Assembly (NCBI GenBank): GCA_959347315.1
Contig: OY365810.1
Span: 10,859,228 to 10,923,227, forward strand
DNA length: 64,000 nucleotides
Origin: Bimastos eiseni
Lineage: Eukaryota > Annelida > Clitellata > Crassiclitellata > Lumbricidae
Direction: 5' to 3'
In this document: in pieces, positions 1 to 11,928 of the stretch
How positions within the stretch are numbered: the stretch's first letter is position 1
Layout: each line of letters starts with the position of its first letter
Made by a program: the position numbers and the translations under genes
The notes under the pieces: generated by a model
Told to the model about the DNA's origin: nothing
What the model saw: the letters and a program-made list of their open reading frames with translations, nothing else
Databases searched by the model: none

Positions 1-291
1 GAATTATTCAGATTTTTTGTAATATTTATCTCCTGTTGCTCTGAAGTGAAATGGCACGCATCTGCTACAGTTAGGAAGCTGTATGTCTCCATTGGTGTCT
101 TTTATAGTGCGTTTAAGACTAATTAATTTAGCGTCAAGATATATGTTCCATATAAAGGTCCGTTCTATGTAATGGAATAAAATAGCTGATTGTCGAATAT
201 AAACGTGTTACTTAGCCAGAGTTGAAATTGCCTGTGACAGCGATGGCTGAGACCTAATAATCGAAACCATTATAGTAACAGCTATACTCAC

Positions 292-690
292 TAGGTTCAG
301 TCGTCGTGTTTCTGTCTCCTGAACGCCGTTCAATCACTTTCTTATGCTCTATGACTTCTGTCTTCAATTTGTTAACCTTTTCTTCCAATTCAGCTTTGTC
401 ATTGATCAGCTGTTTGTTATCTTGATTAGTTACGTTACTTCGTGCTTTCGCCATTTCAATATCCTGTTGCAGAATCTTCACCTCTGCCAAAAGTCTCTGC
501 AACTCTCTCTCAGTTTGGCTTCTGATGTCCGCAATCTCCATGCTTTTAGTTAAAACTTCTTTCTTAAGTTTCATGATCTCGTCAGCTTTATGGCCATGCT
601 GTTGTCTTTTAATAAAATCATGCAAATGTTGCCTAAGTTCCATTTTCTCTTGATTATTCTGCTGTGCTTCTTTCTTCAATTGGTCAAATT
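292..690 (-). CDS. Gene A exon 5: coiled coil
   Basis: Two candidate acceptors lie 17 bases apart: TATAAAG before 690 (phase 1) and TTGAAG before 673 (phase 0). The donor is A|GTGAGT after 292. It encodes about 130 mostly charged residues with heptad-like spacing (KSMEIADIRSQTERELQRLL, NKLKTEVIEHKKVIER). It is very similar to gene B 29465-29863. No B-box or RING precedes it, unlike TRIM proteins. Confidence 0.8.
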
Positions 691-3600
691 CTTTATAAAA
701 CAAATATGCATTCTCGCATAATATAAAAATATGCACAGTCTTAGCAGTAAAAATTGTAAGAATAATCAAGGCATCAACCTTGGAAGGTACTAAAGACTAA
801 AACTAAAATTTCTGAGTATCGGTATAAACCGACATCCTAGGACGCAAATGTGTTTCACTGCGAGACTGTAGATAATGCCACCGGCAAGGAACTAATGTCA
901 AGCATTGACTTTAACACGTGCATAATAATATTAAATCATTAATATTTAATGAAGATGTGCTTTATTGCCAAACGGAGTTCCCATACCAAATCTTATGATT
1001 TAAGTCCAAATATAATTTTATTAAATTATGATCTAATATGAGGTATGAAACAAAGCCATTATCGAAGGCTTGTTATCTCTGCTTTTGTGTCTTATAGGCT
1101 CAAATTTTATGATATAAGCCAAATTTGAAACCGGAGTGCATTTAAATTAAAATTATGTTTATATGCTATTGAGCAAAATATGCTGAGATTGGCCTATGAT
1201 AACTATATAATTGAATTGTATAATTATTACTGTTAACCCGCTTTCTTCTCTTTTCTTCTCTTCCACCAAGCGGACCGACATTCACATTTCGCTTCCTACC
1301 CTAACTATCGATCGACTTTTTAACTGTATTTCTAATCTTCAGAAATGACTCAGAATTCATTTTTATTTCTAATAACTTGGAACGGAAAACATTAAAATAC
1401 AAATTGCAAGTATCAACGAAAACAGCACACAATGCTAAAACTCCATAAGGTCTAAATGAACACACGACACTAAAATTGCCAATCAGCAACTCTGCAAATC
1501 GATCGTCGCTGCGCTCAAGGCCTGCATCAAATATATCCTGACTGATATGTATATAATAGCGATTAATACCACTTAAATTGTTCAGGCTTAGAGTAACCAA
1601 TTACGTTTTTCTTTTAAATTTATTTGAAGTAGATATTTACTTACAAAATCATTATTTGTAAAACTTTCGTCGTTATTGTACGATTATGCCAGACTTTAAA
1701 TGTCAATGATAATTGGGCTACCTCTGAGTGCTTTCACAATACAATTGTCCAAAATATCGCTTGTAGTATAGTTTTTCTCTTTTCGAACTGTTATTGCTTT
1801 GAGTGCGATTTCAGACTGATGCTGGTGGGACAGTTGGGGCATTTCCTTCCTTAAACTCCGAATCGATGTTCTTTTCTGTATTCAAAAAGAGCAGACAGTA
1901 TAATAAAGGAAATGTCCACGACAACCATATAATAGAGGTAATTCTCTTTCAATTGTGGCTGCTTGCAATATGGCTGACTGCGATCAATCTTGTCAGCGAA
2001 GAGTATTTTCAACCTCATCGACATTTCCATCCTCCCTCCTCTTTTAACTTCTTGGGTGACATGTTAACGACGCACGCTATGTTCCTATTTGGATAATTAC
2101 ACACTTCAGACGAATTGAATATTTCAAATTCATTTATATTTTATAGGTACATGGGATCCCTCAGGGACTAGAACATTATCTAAGATTAATATGAAAACGT
2201 CTGGAACGACCCCTATTCGTTGTCGAGGTCCATTGCTGCAAATGTACTACGAAGTGCAACCGCATTGAATCGCTGGACCATAATGGCTAGACGCTGAAGT
2301 TATTGGTTAGTTTATAGGTTAGTTTCTTCCAATAGTTGTTATTTAAGCGCCCTTGTAGCGGCGTTACGGCGCTGTAGAAATTGACCGCTTAATATTCCTG
2401 ATTACATCTAGGATTAGCTTCTTCTATTCTGCTGATAATGCCTGAACCAATGTAATGTATAATTTTATTATATTGCTTATATAGAATAGCCACTGGAGTG
2501 ATCACCTGAATTCCTGCGGATGGGAAATTAAGACCACGGAATATTTTTGGTAAGAGGTAGTTTCGCGGAAATAGTTTTGGCCTTCAAAGTTTGGACAATC
2601 GACCCTGGGCTCGCCGTGACTGGTTAAATTAGTTTGGATATGTGTTGCTCGACATTTATGATAGTAGCCCACAAGCTCATCATTTCATGTAACCATGTTT
2701 CTTTCACCCTTCCTAGGATTAGCCAGTTTCTTCCCATTTTTTCGATCATTGTCTTTCATCAATTAGGAAGTAAATCATGTTAGTAGGATTGAATGATTTA
2801 CTTCTCTGATGCACGGAATTTCTTTTGTCACCGACATTTTCCGAAAGGTCCTCTTCCGTCTGGGTGGTGGTGTGGGAGGCTCAGATGGATTTGGTGAAAC
2901 TGCTGTAATAGATCCGATATTTGCTCTTTGTGTCAAAGGTGGAGGTGCGTCTGCGATCTCTGCATTACTCGGTCTCGTCGTAATTGAACCTGTTGCCAAA
3001 AAACATTTTTATGTTTCTAATTTTGTTTATTTCACTGAAAGTATACGTCAGCCGAAGAAAACAAACCTCGTGCTTAAACTGAGTGGAACATGTAATCTAA
3101 TGAATACAAGTATTTATGTGGCGCAGAGAATTAGATACATCTTCTGATGGAAGCCTTCTCTGCCATCATGCTCAATAGCAGTGGCTTGTTGACATTTATC
3201 AAAGATAACACGATGCAAACCATAATGAGACGAAAATTGGGACATAAATAATAAATTCATATAAGACCGACGAGGTCAGCCAACAGTCAAGAGCCTACGT
3301 GACAAAAAATAAATAAGGGTTAAAAATTTAAATTTAAAATAAAATAATTGGTAGGCCGCATATTATAATTGCTTGGTCACACTTTTGTTGTAACAACGCT
3401 TGATTACTGTAGCGCCTTATATGGCTTGCCGGATCGGGGCCCTGAATAGGGTTCTACGCACTGCTGCCCGCCTTGTAAACCGCATTCCAAGGTTTGTCGA
3501 GTTTCTGAGTACATGCGGGATGTACTCCACTGGCTTCCTTACCCACAGCGTATTGCTTATCAGGTTTCTGTTCCGGTACGGCGCTGTATTGAGGGTTTAG

Positions 3601-6600
3601 CCCCACCATATTTGCGGGAGCTCTGCTGCCCCACTACGCATGTTCAATGCCGTTGCTCTCTCCGCTCTGTTGGACAAGCTTATTGTACTCCGTTCCGGAC
3701 TGTTATGAGCCAGCGCCGCGCCTTCTCAGTGTCTGGTCCTGTGACATGGAATGGGCTACCTACCATCCTTCGACAAATACCTATTAATTAGCCTACTTTG
3801 TTTCTAACTAGTCTTAAGACTGTTCTATTCGACCGGGGTTGAGCTGGGAACGTTTCTGAGTAGGCAAACTTTAAGGGGCGCTATATAAAAATACTGTAAT
3901 AATACTAATAATAATATAATTATCACGTTGCACCATTATGTCTGTTTATTGACGCTTGAAACAACAATAAATCTCTTTCGTTGCACTTACGCAAATAATT
4001 TTGCAACTTTGCGTAGATGTACATCTGCTCCGTGTCTTTCAAAGCCAGCAGAAAGACCTCAAAGTGTTCGCTGTCTTTTCTGCTGCTGAGAGAAAGCAGC
4101 TTCTCGTTCTTCTTGAACGTATTCGTCTCGGTGCGGATGTCCTCCATTTCTCGACAATTCAGTACATTCTTTTCGTACAGTTTATATACGAGACCGTTCG
4201 ACGATTCCAGTTTATCCACCAGCCACGTGTAATTTCGACGAATGATGTACGAATGAATAGTTGAACATTCTTCCTCTACGACAGAAAAGATGGTCGCTGA
4301 TTGACTGACTATTGAGTAAATGATTGGCTGAGTGAGTGACTCAAGGACTATTTTAGTAGTGATTAACTACTGACCCAATGACTGATCAAATGACAGGTGA
4401 ATTGATGTACTTGATCTGAATGATTAACTGATTGATTATTTGGTTGATTGATTGAAAGGAAGAATTTCCATGCGTAAATTGATCCGGACACGTGCACACT
4501 CATATCATAGCGACGATACGTCATTGAAGTAGCACAGTGACAAACATGTATTTATTTATTTGAATTTGGATGAAGGATTTGCGGTTGAAATTAGCACAGA
4601 AGTGGATCAAATCTCAGCGGAAATATAGTTGTACAAACAACGAACTACTAGATCTGCTCTGATAAGCGATTCGGTGGAATATTTTTTGCACTATGGAATA
4701 TCTGGATTTAGGACATTTCCCCCCCCGGATATTACCCACCTGCCTTTACCCCCTTGCCATTACCTCCCTGTCATTAACCACAGGAATTATTCCTCTGCAT
4801 CTAACCCCTTCCATTCACCTCTGAATAGTATGTGTCATCGATTTTTTTGCTGTTTCTTGTGTGCCTATGTAGCCTGCAATGCTGCATACAACAAGTCAAC
4901 AAAAGAAACTTGTTTGACCTGTTTGTGTTGTTCAAGTTACTGATTTTGTTTTATGACATGATGACTAATAATGATGTAATAAATTCGTGTTCATAGTTTA
5001 ATTGTTGGCATTGTTCTCATAAAATGCTTCTTATTTAAAATAACGTATTTAATCTAATTCGTGTTCATAGTTTAATTGTTGAAAAGAGGCAGAGGAGTAA
5101 TGACAGGGGGTAATGGCAGGGGGGTATTGGCAGTGGTAATGACAGAAGGGTAATATCCGGGGGTAGTGTTCCCGCTACCGGAATATCTACATCTGATTCT
5201 GTGGAGTGTATATCTGCGCAATTGACGATTGTAATATCTGTGTGTCGTTCTGTTTTAAAATCTCTTTGTAACAACGAATGCGGAAGTTGTATATCTCAAA
5301 CATGTATTTCACATGCAGAACCACGTTGAAATCGTGAATCCGTGACAAATAGTGAATGCTTGAATCAGAACCACGTGCCTGATCAAGCGGGTCTAGTTGG
5401 CATCTCGAATGTTTCCAAGGCTGACTAGGCTGAAGCCTATGGACCCACCAAAAGCAGAGGCCCATAGGGCATTACCGATAAATTGCGGTAGTGATGAGGC
5501 ATTTTATTTGTAGCACAAGTTACTGGACGTTAATCAAATCTATTGATATCGTCCTTTAGGGGCCGTCCATGAATGGCATCACGCGTCTAGGGGCCAGAGG
5601 TCACGCATTTGTGACGATGTGCGACGAGGGGAGGGAGTGTTGACGAAATGTGATGTCACATCATCACATCAAACATCAAAATGCGTAGTTTTATTAAAAA
5701 TTTCCACTCAATTAAACAGGTCCCACTTCGCTTTAATTTGTACCATAATTCAAAAACACTAAATATGATTACTGTATTCTTAATTTTGGAGAGTAACTTT
5801 ACGCTCGCTGTCAATGTTGCGGTTTGTGAAGTGAGGTAGCCATTCATTCTGTCACAAACAAGCAGGAATCAATTATCCCGCCCAAACGCGCAGGTCATAA
5901 GTTACAAAACACACAATACTTACTCATAATACTATATATTTAATTTATTTCAGTTCAAATATATTTTTATTAATTTCTTTTGACGAAGAATGTCTTGGGT
6001 TTCATCAAAACACACGTCTGTGTTTTCGCATACCTTCTGAGCTCAGGAGCCGGTGAATATGATGTTGCTTTGTGTCAACCAAAGCCTTTAGGAATCTCTC
6101 GTAGACTTTGTTGTCTTTCTTCGTGATGACGTTTAACAGCTCTTCGCTAGCTCTCGTTGGTGATGATGATTCGAGGATGAATATGTCGTCCCGTTCTCTC
6201 TCCGATAGCATCTCTTCCTCAAACAGCTTGGCTACGATGTCACGCACGCATGTTAGATTGCTAACTACGTGGTTGAACTTTAGCTGAACACGTCCACCTT
6301 AACAAAATATTTCAATTGAATGTTTCGTTGTAACTACAGTGTCTAATAATTATATAATTATAATTGAACAATTGTCTTTGCGATAGCATGATATCTCAGC
6401 TTCAGTTTTACTCAGATTTCATTTGGGGTTTGAGCAAATCGTTCAGGTAGTTTCATCCTAGAAAATTTATTCGATTTCATACCTCAAAACAAAAACTATA
6501 AAATTACATTGTGCCGGATCATTTACCTCAAGATCATATGCCAACATTGGGCTACTCCATGGATTGCCACCCGTCCCCTTTATGAGTTTCCAGGTTTTCT

Positions 6601-6986
6601 TAATCTGTTCATATGCATATATATATATGTATATATATATATATGGATTGTGTACTCAGTGCTATAATATTCGTTACAATGCATTATTCAAGTTTATTCG
6701 GTGACAGACGAATTTACAAAGGATCTACTGGCAGGCAGTTAATGTGTATTCTGTAGGCCTAAGTATTTTAAAATCTCTACTCACCTCGTAAGTAAGCTTG
6801 ACAAAAGTTTACAACTGATCCAGTATAATTTCAATTTGATTTCTAGTTTTACGTAAATAGAAGATATGTCGCTGAACGATCGTTACCTGAGTCTTTCGAT
6901 TCCGGTTCTCTTTGTATTTCTTCGAAGAGTGCAGCAGCAAACTCCCAAAGTTTAGTCTTTTGTGTACTAAGCAGAGACGAATCCAT
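292..6986 (-). CDS. Gene A: tandem CARD, proline-rich, coiled-coil protein (NHL part beyond left edge), partial
   Basis: Five exons on the minus strand join in frame: 6986-6887, 6297-6034, 4275-3991, 2989-2802 and 673-292 (or 690-292 if the proline-rich exon is skipped). They encode a start exon, two CARD domains, a proline-rich basic linker and a coiled coil, about 406 residues before the edge. All boundaries are GT-AG. CARDs are death-fold domains that assemble by CARD-CARD contact, usually in immune or apoptotic signalling; the coiled coil should oligomerise it. The last donor (GTGAGT, bases 291-286) points to a further exon; gene B at 28-36 kb has an NHL propeller exon at the matching place, about 60 bases outside this window here. 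No transmembrane segment or signal peptide is seen, so the protein is probably cytosolic. Function is inferred only from domains; no established orthologue is recognised. Confidence 0.8.
1240..1625. other. Segment present in gene A intron, absent from gene B
   Basis: Flanking intron sequence aligns with gene B 30160-30560, but this block has no partner there. It contains a minus-strand open frame of about 99 codons (1600-1301) that begins with TTG, not ATG, and matches no family I recognise. It may be an insertion, or sequence lost from gene B. Confidence 0.4.
2802..2989 (-). CDS. Gene A exon 4: proline-rich basic linker
   Basis: Acceptor GCAACAG|GT at 2991-2990, donor GAA|GTAAAT after 2802. 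It starts in phase 1 and ends in phase 0, 188 bases. The residues are Ser/Thr/Pro-rich, then PSEPPTPPPRRKRTFRK, a possible SH3-ligand-like and basic patch. It is the least conserved exon between the two copies. The phase 0 end does not fit the first acceptor of the next exon; see findings for the alternative-splice reading. Confidence 0.65.
3370..3880 (+). mobile_element. CR1/L2-like LINE, 3' fragment of reverse transcriptase ORF and tail
   Basis: Two overlapping frames give the C-terminal end of a CR1/L2-type LINE protein: ALNRVLRTAARLVNRIPRF, then DVLHWLPYPQRIAYQV, GLAPPYLRELC, RRAFSVSGPVTWNGLP. A frameshift near 3520 breaks it. It ends in GGGGCGCTATATAAA followed by AAT repeats. It sits in the intron of gene A between the linker exon and CARD 2. 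Dead copy. Confidence 0.75.
3991..4275 (-). CDS. Gene A exon 3: CARD domain 2
   Basis: Acceptor CGTAG at 4277-4276, strong donor C|GTAAGTG after 3991, phase 1 on both sides, 285 bases, the same length as its gene B counterpart. Key stretches are IIRRNYTWLVDKLESSNGLV, LNCREMEDI, LLSLSSRKDSEHFEVFLLAL and KDTEQMYIYAKL, which fit the CARD helix pattern well. It is clearly more diverged from gene B than CARD 1 is. Confidence 0.8.
4725..5165. mobile_element. Foldback-type element 1 with subrepeated inverted arms
   Basis: Left arm 4725-4801 and right arm 5089-5165 are inverted copies made of a degenerate subrepeat like CCCCCTGCCATTACC; the outer ends read CCCGGATATTACCC and its complement. The inner part holds a 26-base direct repeat (4981 and 5057). 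It sits in the gene A intron between the two CARD exons and codes for nothing recognisable. Confidence 0.6.
6034..6297 (-). CDS. Gene A exon 2: CARD domain 1
   Basis: Acceptor TTAAG|GT at 6299-6298, donor AG|GTATGC after 6034, phase 1 on both sides, 264 bases. It encodes a CARD-like helical bundle with motifs VRDIVAKLFEEEMLSERERD, SEELLNVITKKDNKVYERFL and ALVDTKQHHIHRLL. The pattern (leucine-rich helix 1, LSERERDDI helix 2, LL helix 4, FLKAL helix 5) is typical of CARDs. It is about 85 percent identical by eye to the gene B exon at 34363-34632. Confidence 0.8.
6887..6986 (-). CDS. Gene A exon 1 (start codon exon)
   Basis: ATG at 6986-6984 followed by 33 codons and one base, then donor G|GTAACG. 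The residues begin MDSSLLSTQKTKLWEF and end EPESKDS. Gene B has an exon of identical length (100 bases) and the same phase at 35760-35859, which supports this start. The helix-like, charged sequence probably precedes or caps the first CARD. Confidence 0.75.
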
Positions 6987-7410
6987 TGCAACTGACTGGT
7001 CTACCCACTTGCTAACCTCGTATAGATTGACTGTGAAATACGACCTATATTGATATTTTATTATGGACACTTAATAGACGTCTTGTGTTATCCTGACAAC
7101 TTGAAAAGATCTGCCGAAGGTAGGCCTACAAGCGGAACTTGTCCACAAGTTTGTCCATAATTCATTTAAAGTTAAATATGAATATCGAGCTGCGGTAGAG
7201 AACCATTGGCCATCGCTGTTGGTTCATGAAATGGCGCAAAGGATATCAATTGAATATGGTGGATAGAAACTGCTAAAAGGTTGACCAACTTTTTAATGAC
7301 TGCCAGGGCATCTATCAAGCAACAATATTATAGTAAATATGGCAATTCTCTGTCTCGTGCTGGCAAAAACTGAACATTAAATAATTGTAAAATCGAGCCC
7401 AATAGTTTTT
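6987..7410 (-). promoter_or_regulatory. Conserved upstream region of gene A
   Basis: This block aligns by eye with 35860-36290 upstream of gene B: shared islands include TGTGTTATCC, TTGGCCATCG, CAAAGGATATCAAT and CTGAACATTAAA. It should hold the 5' UTR or promoter of the paralogues, though part of the similarity is simply duplication age. No clear TATA box could be assigned. Confidence 0.4.
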
Positions 7411-7436
7411 ATGTGCATTGCACGGCTTGCTTTAAT

Positions 7437-7577
7437 GACCCATGGAGAATCGCTACTCAAACATCACTCAATAATTGTACGTACGAGTGGATAACACAGG
7501 CCATGTTCGATGACTCATGGGGAATCGCTACTCAGACATCATTCAATAATTGTACCGATGAGTGTATAACACAGGCC
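7437..7577 (+). repeat. Two-copy tandem repeat of about 73 bases
   Basis: Copies start at 7437 and 7510. Shared stretches are CATGGAGAATCGCTACTCA (one mismatch), ATAATTGTAC and ATAACACAGGCC. Immediately outside the duplicated gene A segment. Confidence 0.6.
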
Positions 7578-7639
7578 GGGGCTCAACACAGCTGTTAGAC
7601 TGATACCCCACTTTCCCGACATTCCATGCATCTCATCTC

Positions 7640-7990
7640 TATCTCTAGATTTGGTGAATTTTCATGAGCGCCCGTTTCCGGCAGGCATACAATTTAAGAT
7701 CCTCGTTCTAACCTTCAAAGCTCAGAAACTAGAAACTTTTGCCCTGAAATATTTTCGTGAAGTTGGACCTATTCAGTTTCCTCCCACCGATTACTATGTT
7801 CCTCCAATAGACTTGACCACCTGCTTCCCCGACTGGAACTGTTGTGACTCTGTCTCGCCCTTTGTCTGATTTGGTTCCTAGCTTTGGTTTTTCTTATGTT
7901 CTCTCTACATGTAGCCTACAATATGCCATTCTCGCTTCTTCCCTCACTCTTCTACTTGCGGGACCGTTTCTGAACGGTTCAATCTATTAA
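7640..7990 (+). mobile_element. CR1/L2-like LINE relic
   Basis: The frame at 7651-7868 contains AGIQFKILVLTFKAQ and ALKYFREV, a degenerate form of the LINE motif QFKVLLLTFKAL found just upstream of the CR1/L2 C-terminus. The downstream bases resemble a LINE 3' end. Heavily decayed. Confidence 0.5.
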
Positions 7991-9480
7991 AGCTGTTTTT
8001 AAATACAATATAACTGTTCAGTACCCAGCATAAAATGCCCGCCTCCTGATACACACGAATGTGATCAACGTTGACATACGAACACCAGTTTTACTAAGTT
8101 TCTTAGTTCCGCAACGAGCAGTCAATGGCATGTCTGTGCATATAATAAATGGATCGTGTCGGTTAAATATGATGTGTACAATTGTGTCGTATAAAACCTA
8201 TTCACATAACCAAACACACGTAACAAAGGCTTTAAACGTTCAGAAGACGTTTAGTTTGTCTTAGATCTACTGCTTCTGCGCGTGGGAAACCTTCAAATAG
8301 AAGTTTAGACACCAATGATAGTTCTGCTCAAACACGACGCAGCTACATTTAGACGCAGCTACATACACCATACGCTTCCTCGTGTGGTGTATTAACTTTT
8401 CTAAACACAAAGGTTTGCATACATTATGATAACTGCATGCATACATGATCACATGCACTCCTGTATATGTAGGTCCATGTATGTGCATGTACGTACGCAT
8501 GCAATGAAGAAATGAATGCATGCATGTACGTATTTGATTAAAATTTATTTTAATGAAACCATTGAAGTAAAAGAGAATCGACATAAGGTCCTAATCATTT
8601 TTGATCAATTAGCAACTGCAAGGGCCTCAGAGGGGACAGTTCGCCTAGGTATTTCCATCTAGGTAATTAATAGAATCGAAGCAAATGAAACATAAAATAG
8701 AGATTTTAGAGTCAATTGTCTACTCGGCTGTTTCAATTGTTCAGAAATGTCACCAGATGGAGCCAATCACACAGTCACAATCTCTGCATTTAGTTGGTGC
8801 CAATTTAGACGATATTGAATTTGCTAAGAGGTTTATATGTAAGCTTTCATGACGAAGTACACATAACACCTTTAAATGCCCAATATGATTATATTCAGAA
8901 TAGTATTGCTTTGAAACCTCTGCTGTTTGTGAAACCCAAAGCTGCTGTTTTTCGACTAGCAATTGTATGCAGCACATGGTCGGACGAGCTTTTCGACTAA
9001 ATTCATTAAACGCAAAACAACCAATTAATACGGGAATGGAAAATTGAGGAAGACATCTTGGCCATCTGGCGGTTGCCTTCGAAATATATATGTGCCTATA
9101 TATCAGCCGTCTGATTAGAATATCACAGTCGCGGTTGACCAGCGAGAAACCAGTAATTTTGAGGCGTTTTAATAAATCTTGCTTATCTACGCATGTTCTT
9201 ACTAGAAGTTCAGATTTCCGCTAGGCTTACTATCTGATGTCTTCCGTGACCTCTTCTGCTGGAAACCAATTTCTTTCATTTGTCACAAATTGCTTCTTTC
9301 AAGCTAATCTTCATTTCAGATCTGCTACAAACGATCATTTTTGGTGCAGACGACACGCAAGTGTAGTCTCGAACCCACCTGCCTTTTCATATTTATTGCA
9401 CTGTTTATTATTTAGACAGCATATATCCTCCTGGCAGCATCGATTCTACAAACAGTCGGTTCCAGACTACACGTGCGTCT
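7990..9480. other. Non-coding stretch between gene A and Ly6-like gene 1
   Basis: No exon or RNA gene could be supported. A minor region of ATGCATGCATGTACG-like sequence is at 8400-8530. Confidence 0.5.
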
Positions 9481-9600
9481 ACCTGCTGTATACAAAAGAC
9501 TGACAATGGTTCGCTGTATACAAAAGACTGACAATGGTTCGCTGTATACAAAAGACTGACAATGGTTCGCTGTATACGAAAGACTGACAATGGTTCGCTG
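9480..9600 (+). repeat. 28-base tandem repeat, about four copies, each carrying an ATG
   Basis: Four nearly identical units with the ATGGTTCGC core at 9506, 9534, 9562 and 9590. The last ATG opens the signal-peptide exon of the first Ly6-like gene, so the repeat multiplies its start context. The unit is not a multiple of three, so the earlier ATGs are in different frames relative to the last. Confidence 0.85.
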
Positions 9601-9647
9601 CATCTTCGTCCTTCTGTCGATGTCACTGCTAACAGCAACGGTCATTG
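9590..9647 (+). CDS. Ly6-like gene 1 exon 1: signal peptide
   Basis: ATG at 9590, 19 codons plus one base, donor G|GTAAGG. Hydrophobic core FVLLSMSLLTATVI. The start is the fourth ATG of the upstream tandem repeat; it is the only one opening the hydrophobic frame. Confidence 0.78.
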
Positions 9648-11887
9648 GTAAGGAAGCAGATGCAGCTCATCATCGTTGCAATCGTCGTCATCCTTGCTGA
9701 CGTAAGGGGCCTACCATTCCCCGGAGCATTGTCGCCTCCACGTCTCTGCTAATCGTCCCAATATTGTAGGACCTAAGTCTTATCTCCAGGCTGTGGGTAA
9801 CTCGGCGTTCGCTGAGTGAATATCCGCCTCTACCTCCTGGTTGCCTGTGAGCCTTGGTCGTTGTACTGGAAGAGATGATTTTGCTCATCGCCTCTTCCAA
9901 AGGTATATGGTGGCGAGCGGTGATAAGATGATGTAGGTAGCTGGCGTTTACTCTTCGGTGCGTGAAAGTTCGTTTGAGCCCGGAATCAACGATGACTTTT
10001 GATGTTACGATGTTTTGTATTCAAATGCAGACGTATAATACAGCAAACCAGCAAACTGGTTTCTATAGTATTGAAATGTCTCGATTCGCCCTCAGTCGAA
10101 TTACTTCGGCATCAGGTTGTGCGTTCAAAGATGCTTAGCAAATCTCGCCTGTAGCACTCCGCACTCTCCTTGCCTTTTGACTCCTTCCTGGGCGAATTCC
10201 CCACTATTGCCCGCGTCCCATATTTATATCCTTCCTCTCTTCCCTTGTCGGATGTCTGCTTAATTTCTTCACCTATCGCCTCTGCCTCGCTTGTTTCCAT
10301 CGTCCGTCTGGACCGTCCTCCTTCCGAGTTATCTGTCCCGTCTCTCGTCACTCCCTCGCTTCCGTCGCCGTGCCCTTGCCCATAATCTCCCATGATGTGT
10401 TTTTCTACGTCTCCTTCCTGACTCTCTATTTATCCCACCTATCTCTTGCTGTCAGATGCGCGAATCTGATAATGCACTAGGTGTTGTATTAATTAAGGCA
10501 ATTACAGAATGTCGTTATCGTCGCGATTACGAACGAGCGATTAGCAACGGCTACTGGTCAGCCACGTACATGTAGAGTTGATTTGGTACATAGCAGATCC
10601 AAATATTCTATAGCCTAGCCTGATTCAAATGTTCGCATGAACAAATAATAGATACAATCACATTTAAACTAAATAGTACATTATTATAATACATTAATAA
10701 AATAATTGTCGTCGCTTCCACTACAGTCGTCCTACAGAGACTCCTCAGTTTTTCAGCCATGATTGTAAGGTCCAAAAAGCTAAATTCTGTTTAATACATT
10801 TGCGGTCAGTTTTGTTAGTAGGCTAATGTCGTTTATTTTGTTATGCAAGCAAGGATAGCCTAAGATAAGTTATTCACATATTTTCAGGAATGTCTGTTCA
10901 ACTCTGTTGGTTGATATAATGAAGAAAATTATAAAAACTCATTGGTTCTCATTATTAGGCCTACTAATAATTATCTCGTTGTACCACAGCTAGCTTTGAT
11001 CACAGGATGAGGCAATATATTATATGCTTCCAAAACTATGAATTGTTCGAACAGTTGCTGCCTCTGAAAGAAAATTTACTTAGCGGTTTCTCACAATGTC
11101 ATGCAAATAAATGGAAAATAGAAAGCACATTGACCTATTCTTCTGGCAGAATCTTGAATTCATTTATTGACCCTGACGGTGTTTGTAATTTGTAATTTGG
11201 TGTAACTTAAATTACGTACTTTGTGATTATTCATTTTCAGCAAAACTCGAAAGTAATTGGTAATACGTTCTCAATTACATTTCGCCAATAATTGGTTATT
11301 TGTAATTCAGTTACATGCCAGCCTGTAATTTGCCCACTCCGGAGCGCCCAGAACCTTCATTTGAATAGGTCCCGGTAGGAAGAGATGGAGAAGCCATTGA
11401 ATCTTCAACAAGAATGTCTCACACAGAGCCCAATGACTGCGCTAAGTACCGTCCTCAGCGGATAGTTGTCACTAGCGCATCATTCATTTAGATCTTTAAT
11501 AAACTCCCGTGATTTATGTTGCAGAAAATACCTTTTAGCAGAGATTATTTGCATTCAAGCCTATGAGACCAGAAAATGATATACTCCTATGTATAATAAT
11601 AATAATGAACTAATGAGTCTGTATCCATGTCCGTTGATCCACGAATAAATATTTTTTTAAAAGAAGACCGATTAGTAAGGCCATTCCAGACAACCAACAT
11701 CTTGGGTTAATTTTATAGTTCCTGATGGATCATGTGTACCTCGGGGCAAAAAATTAAAAAAATAATAATAAAAGTAAAGATAATAATAATAATAATAATA
11801 TGTTCATTGTAATAATAAACACAAAGACGACAATGATACTAATAACAATGATCATGAGCAAATAATAATAATAATAATAATAATAAT

Positions 11888-11928
<41 letters not shown>

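Noticed and set aside
9480..9600. CRISPR-like regular repeat
   Set aside because: Units are directly abutting with no unique spacers, and the context is a eukaryotic gene.
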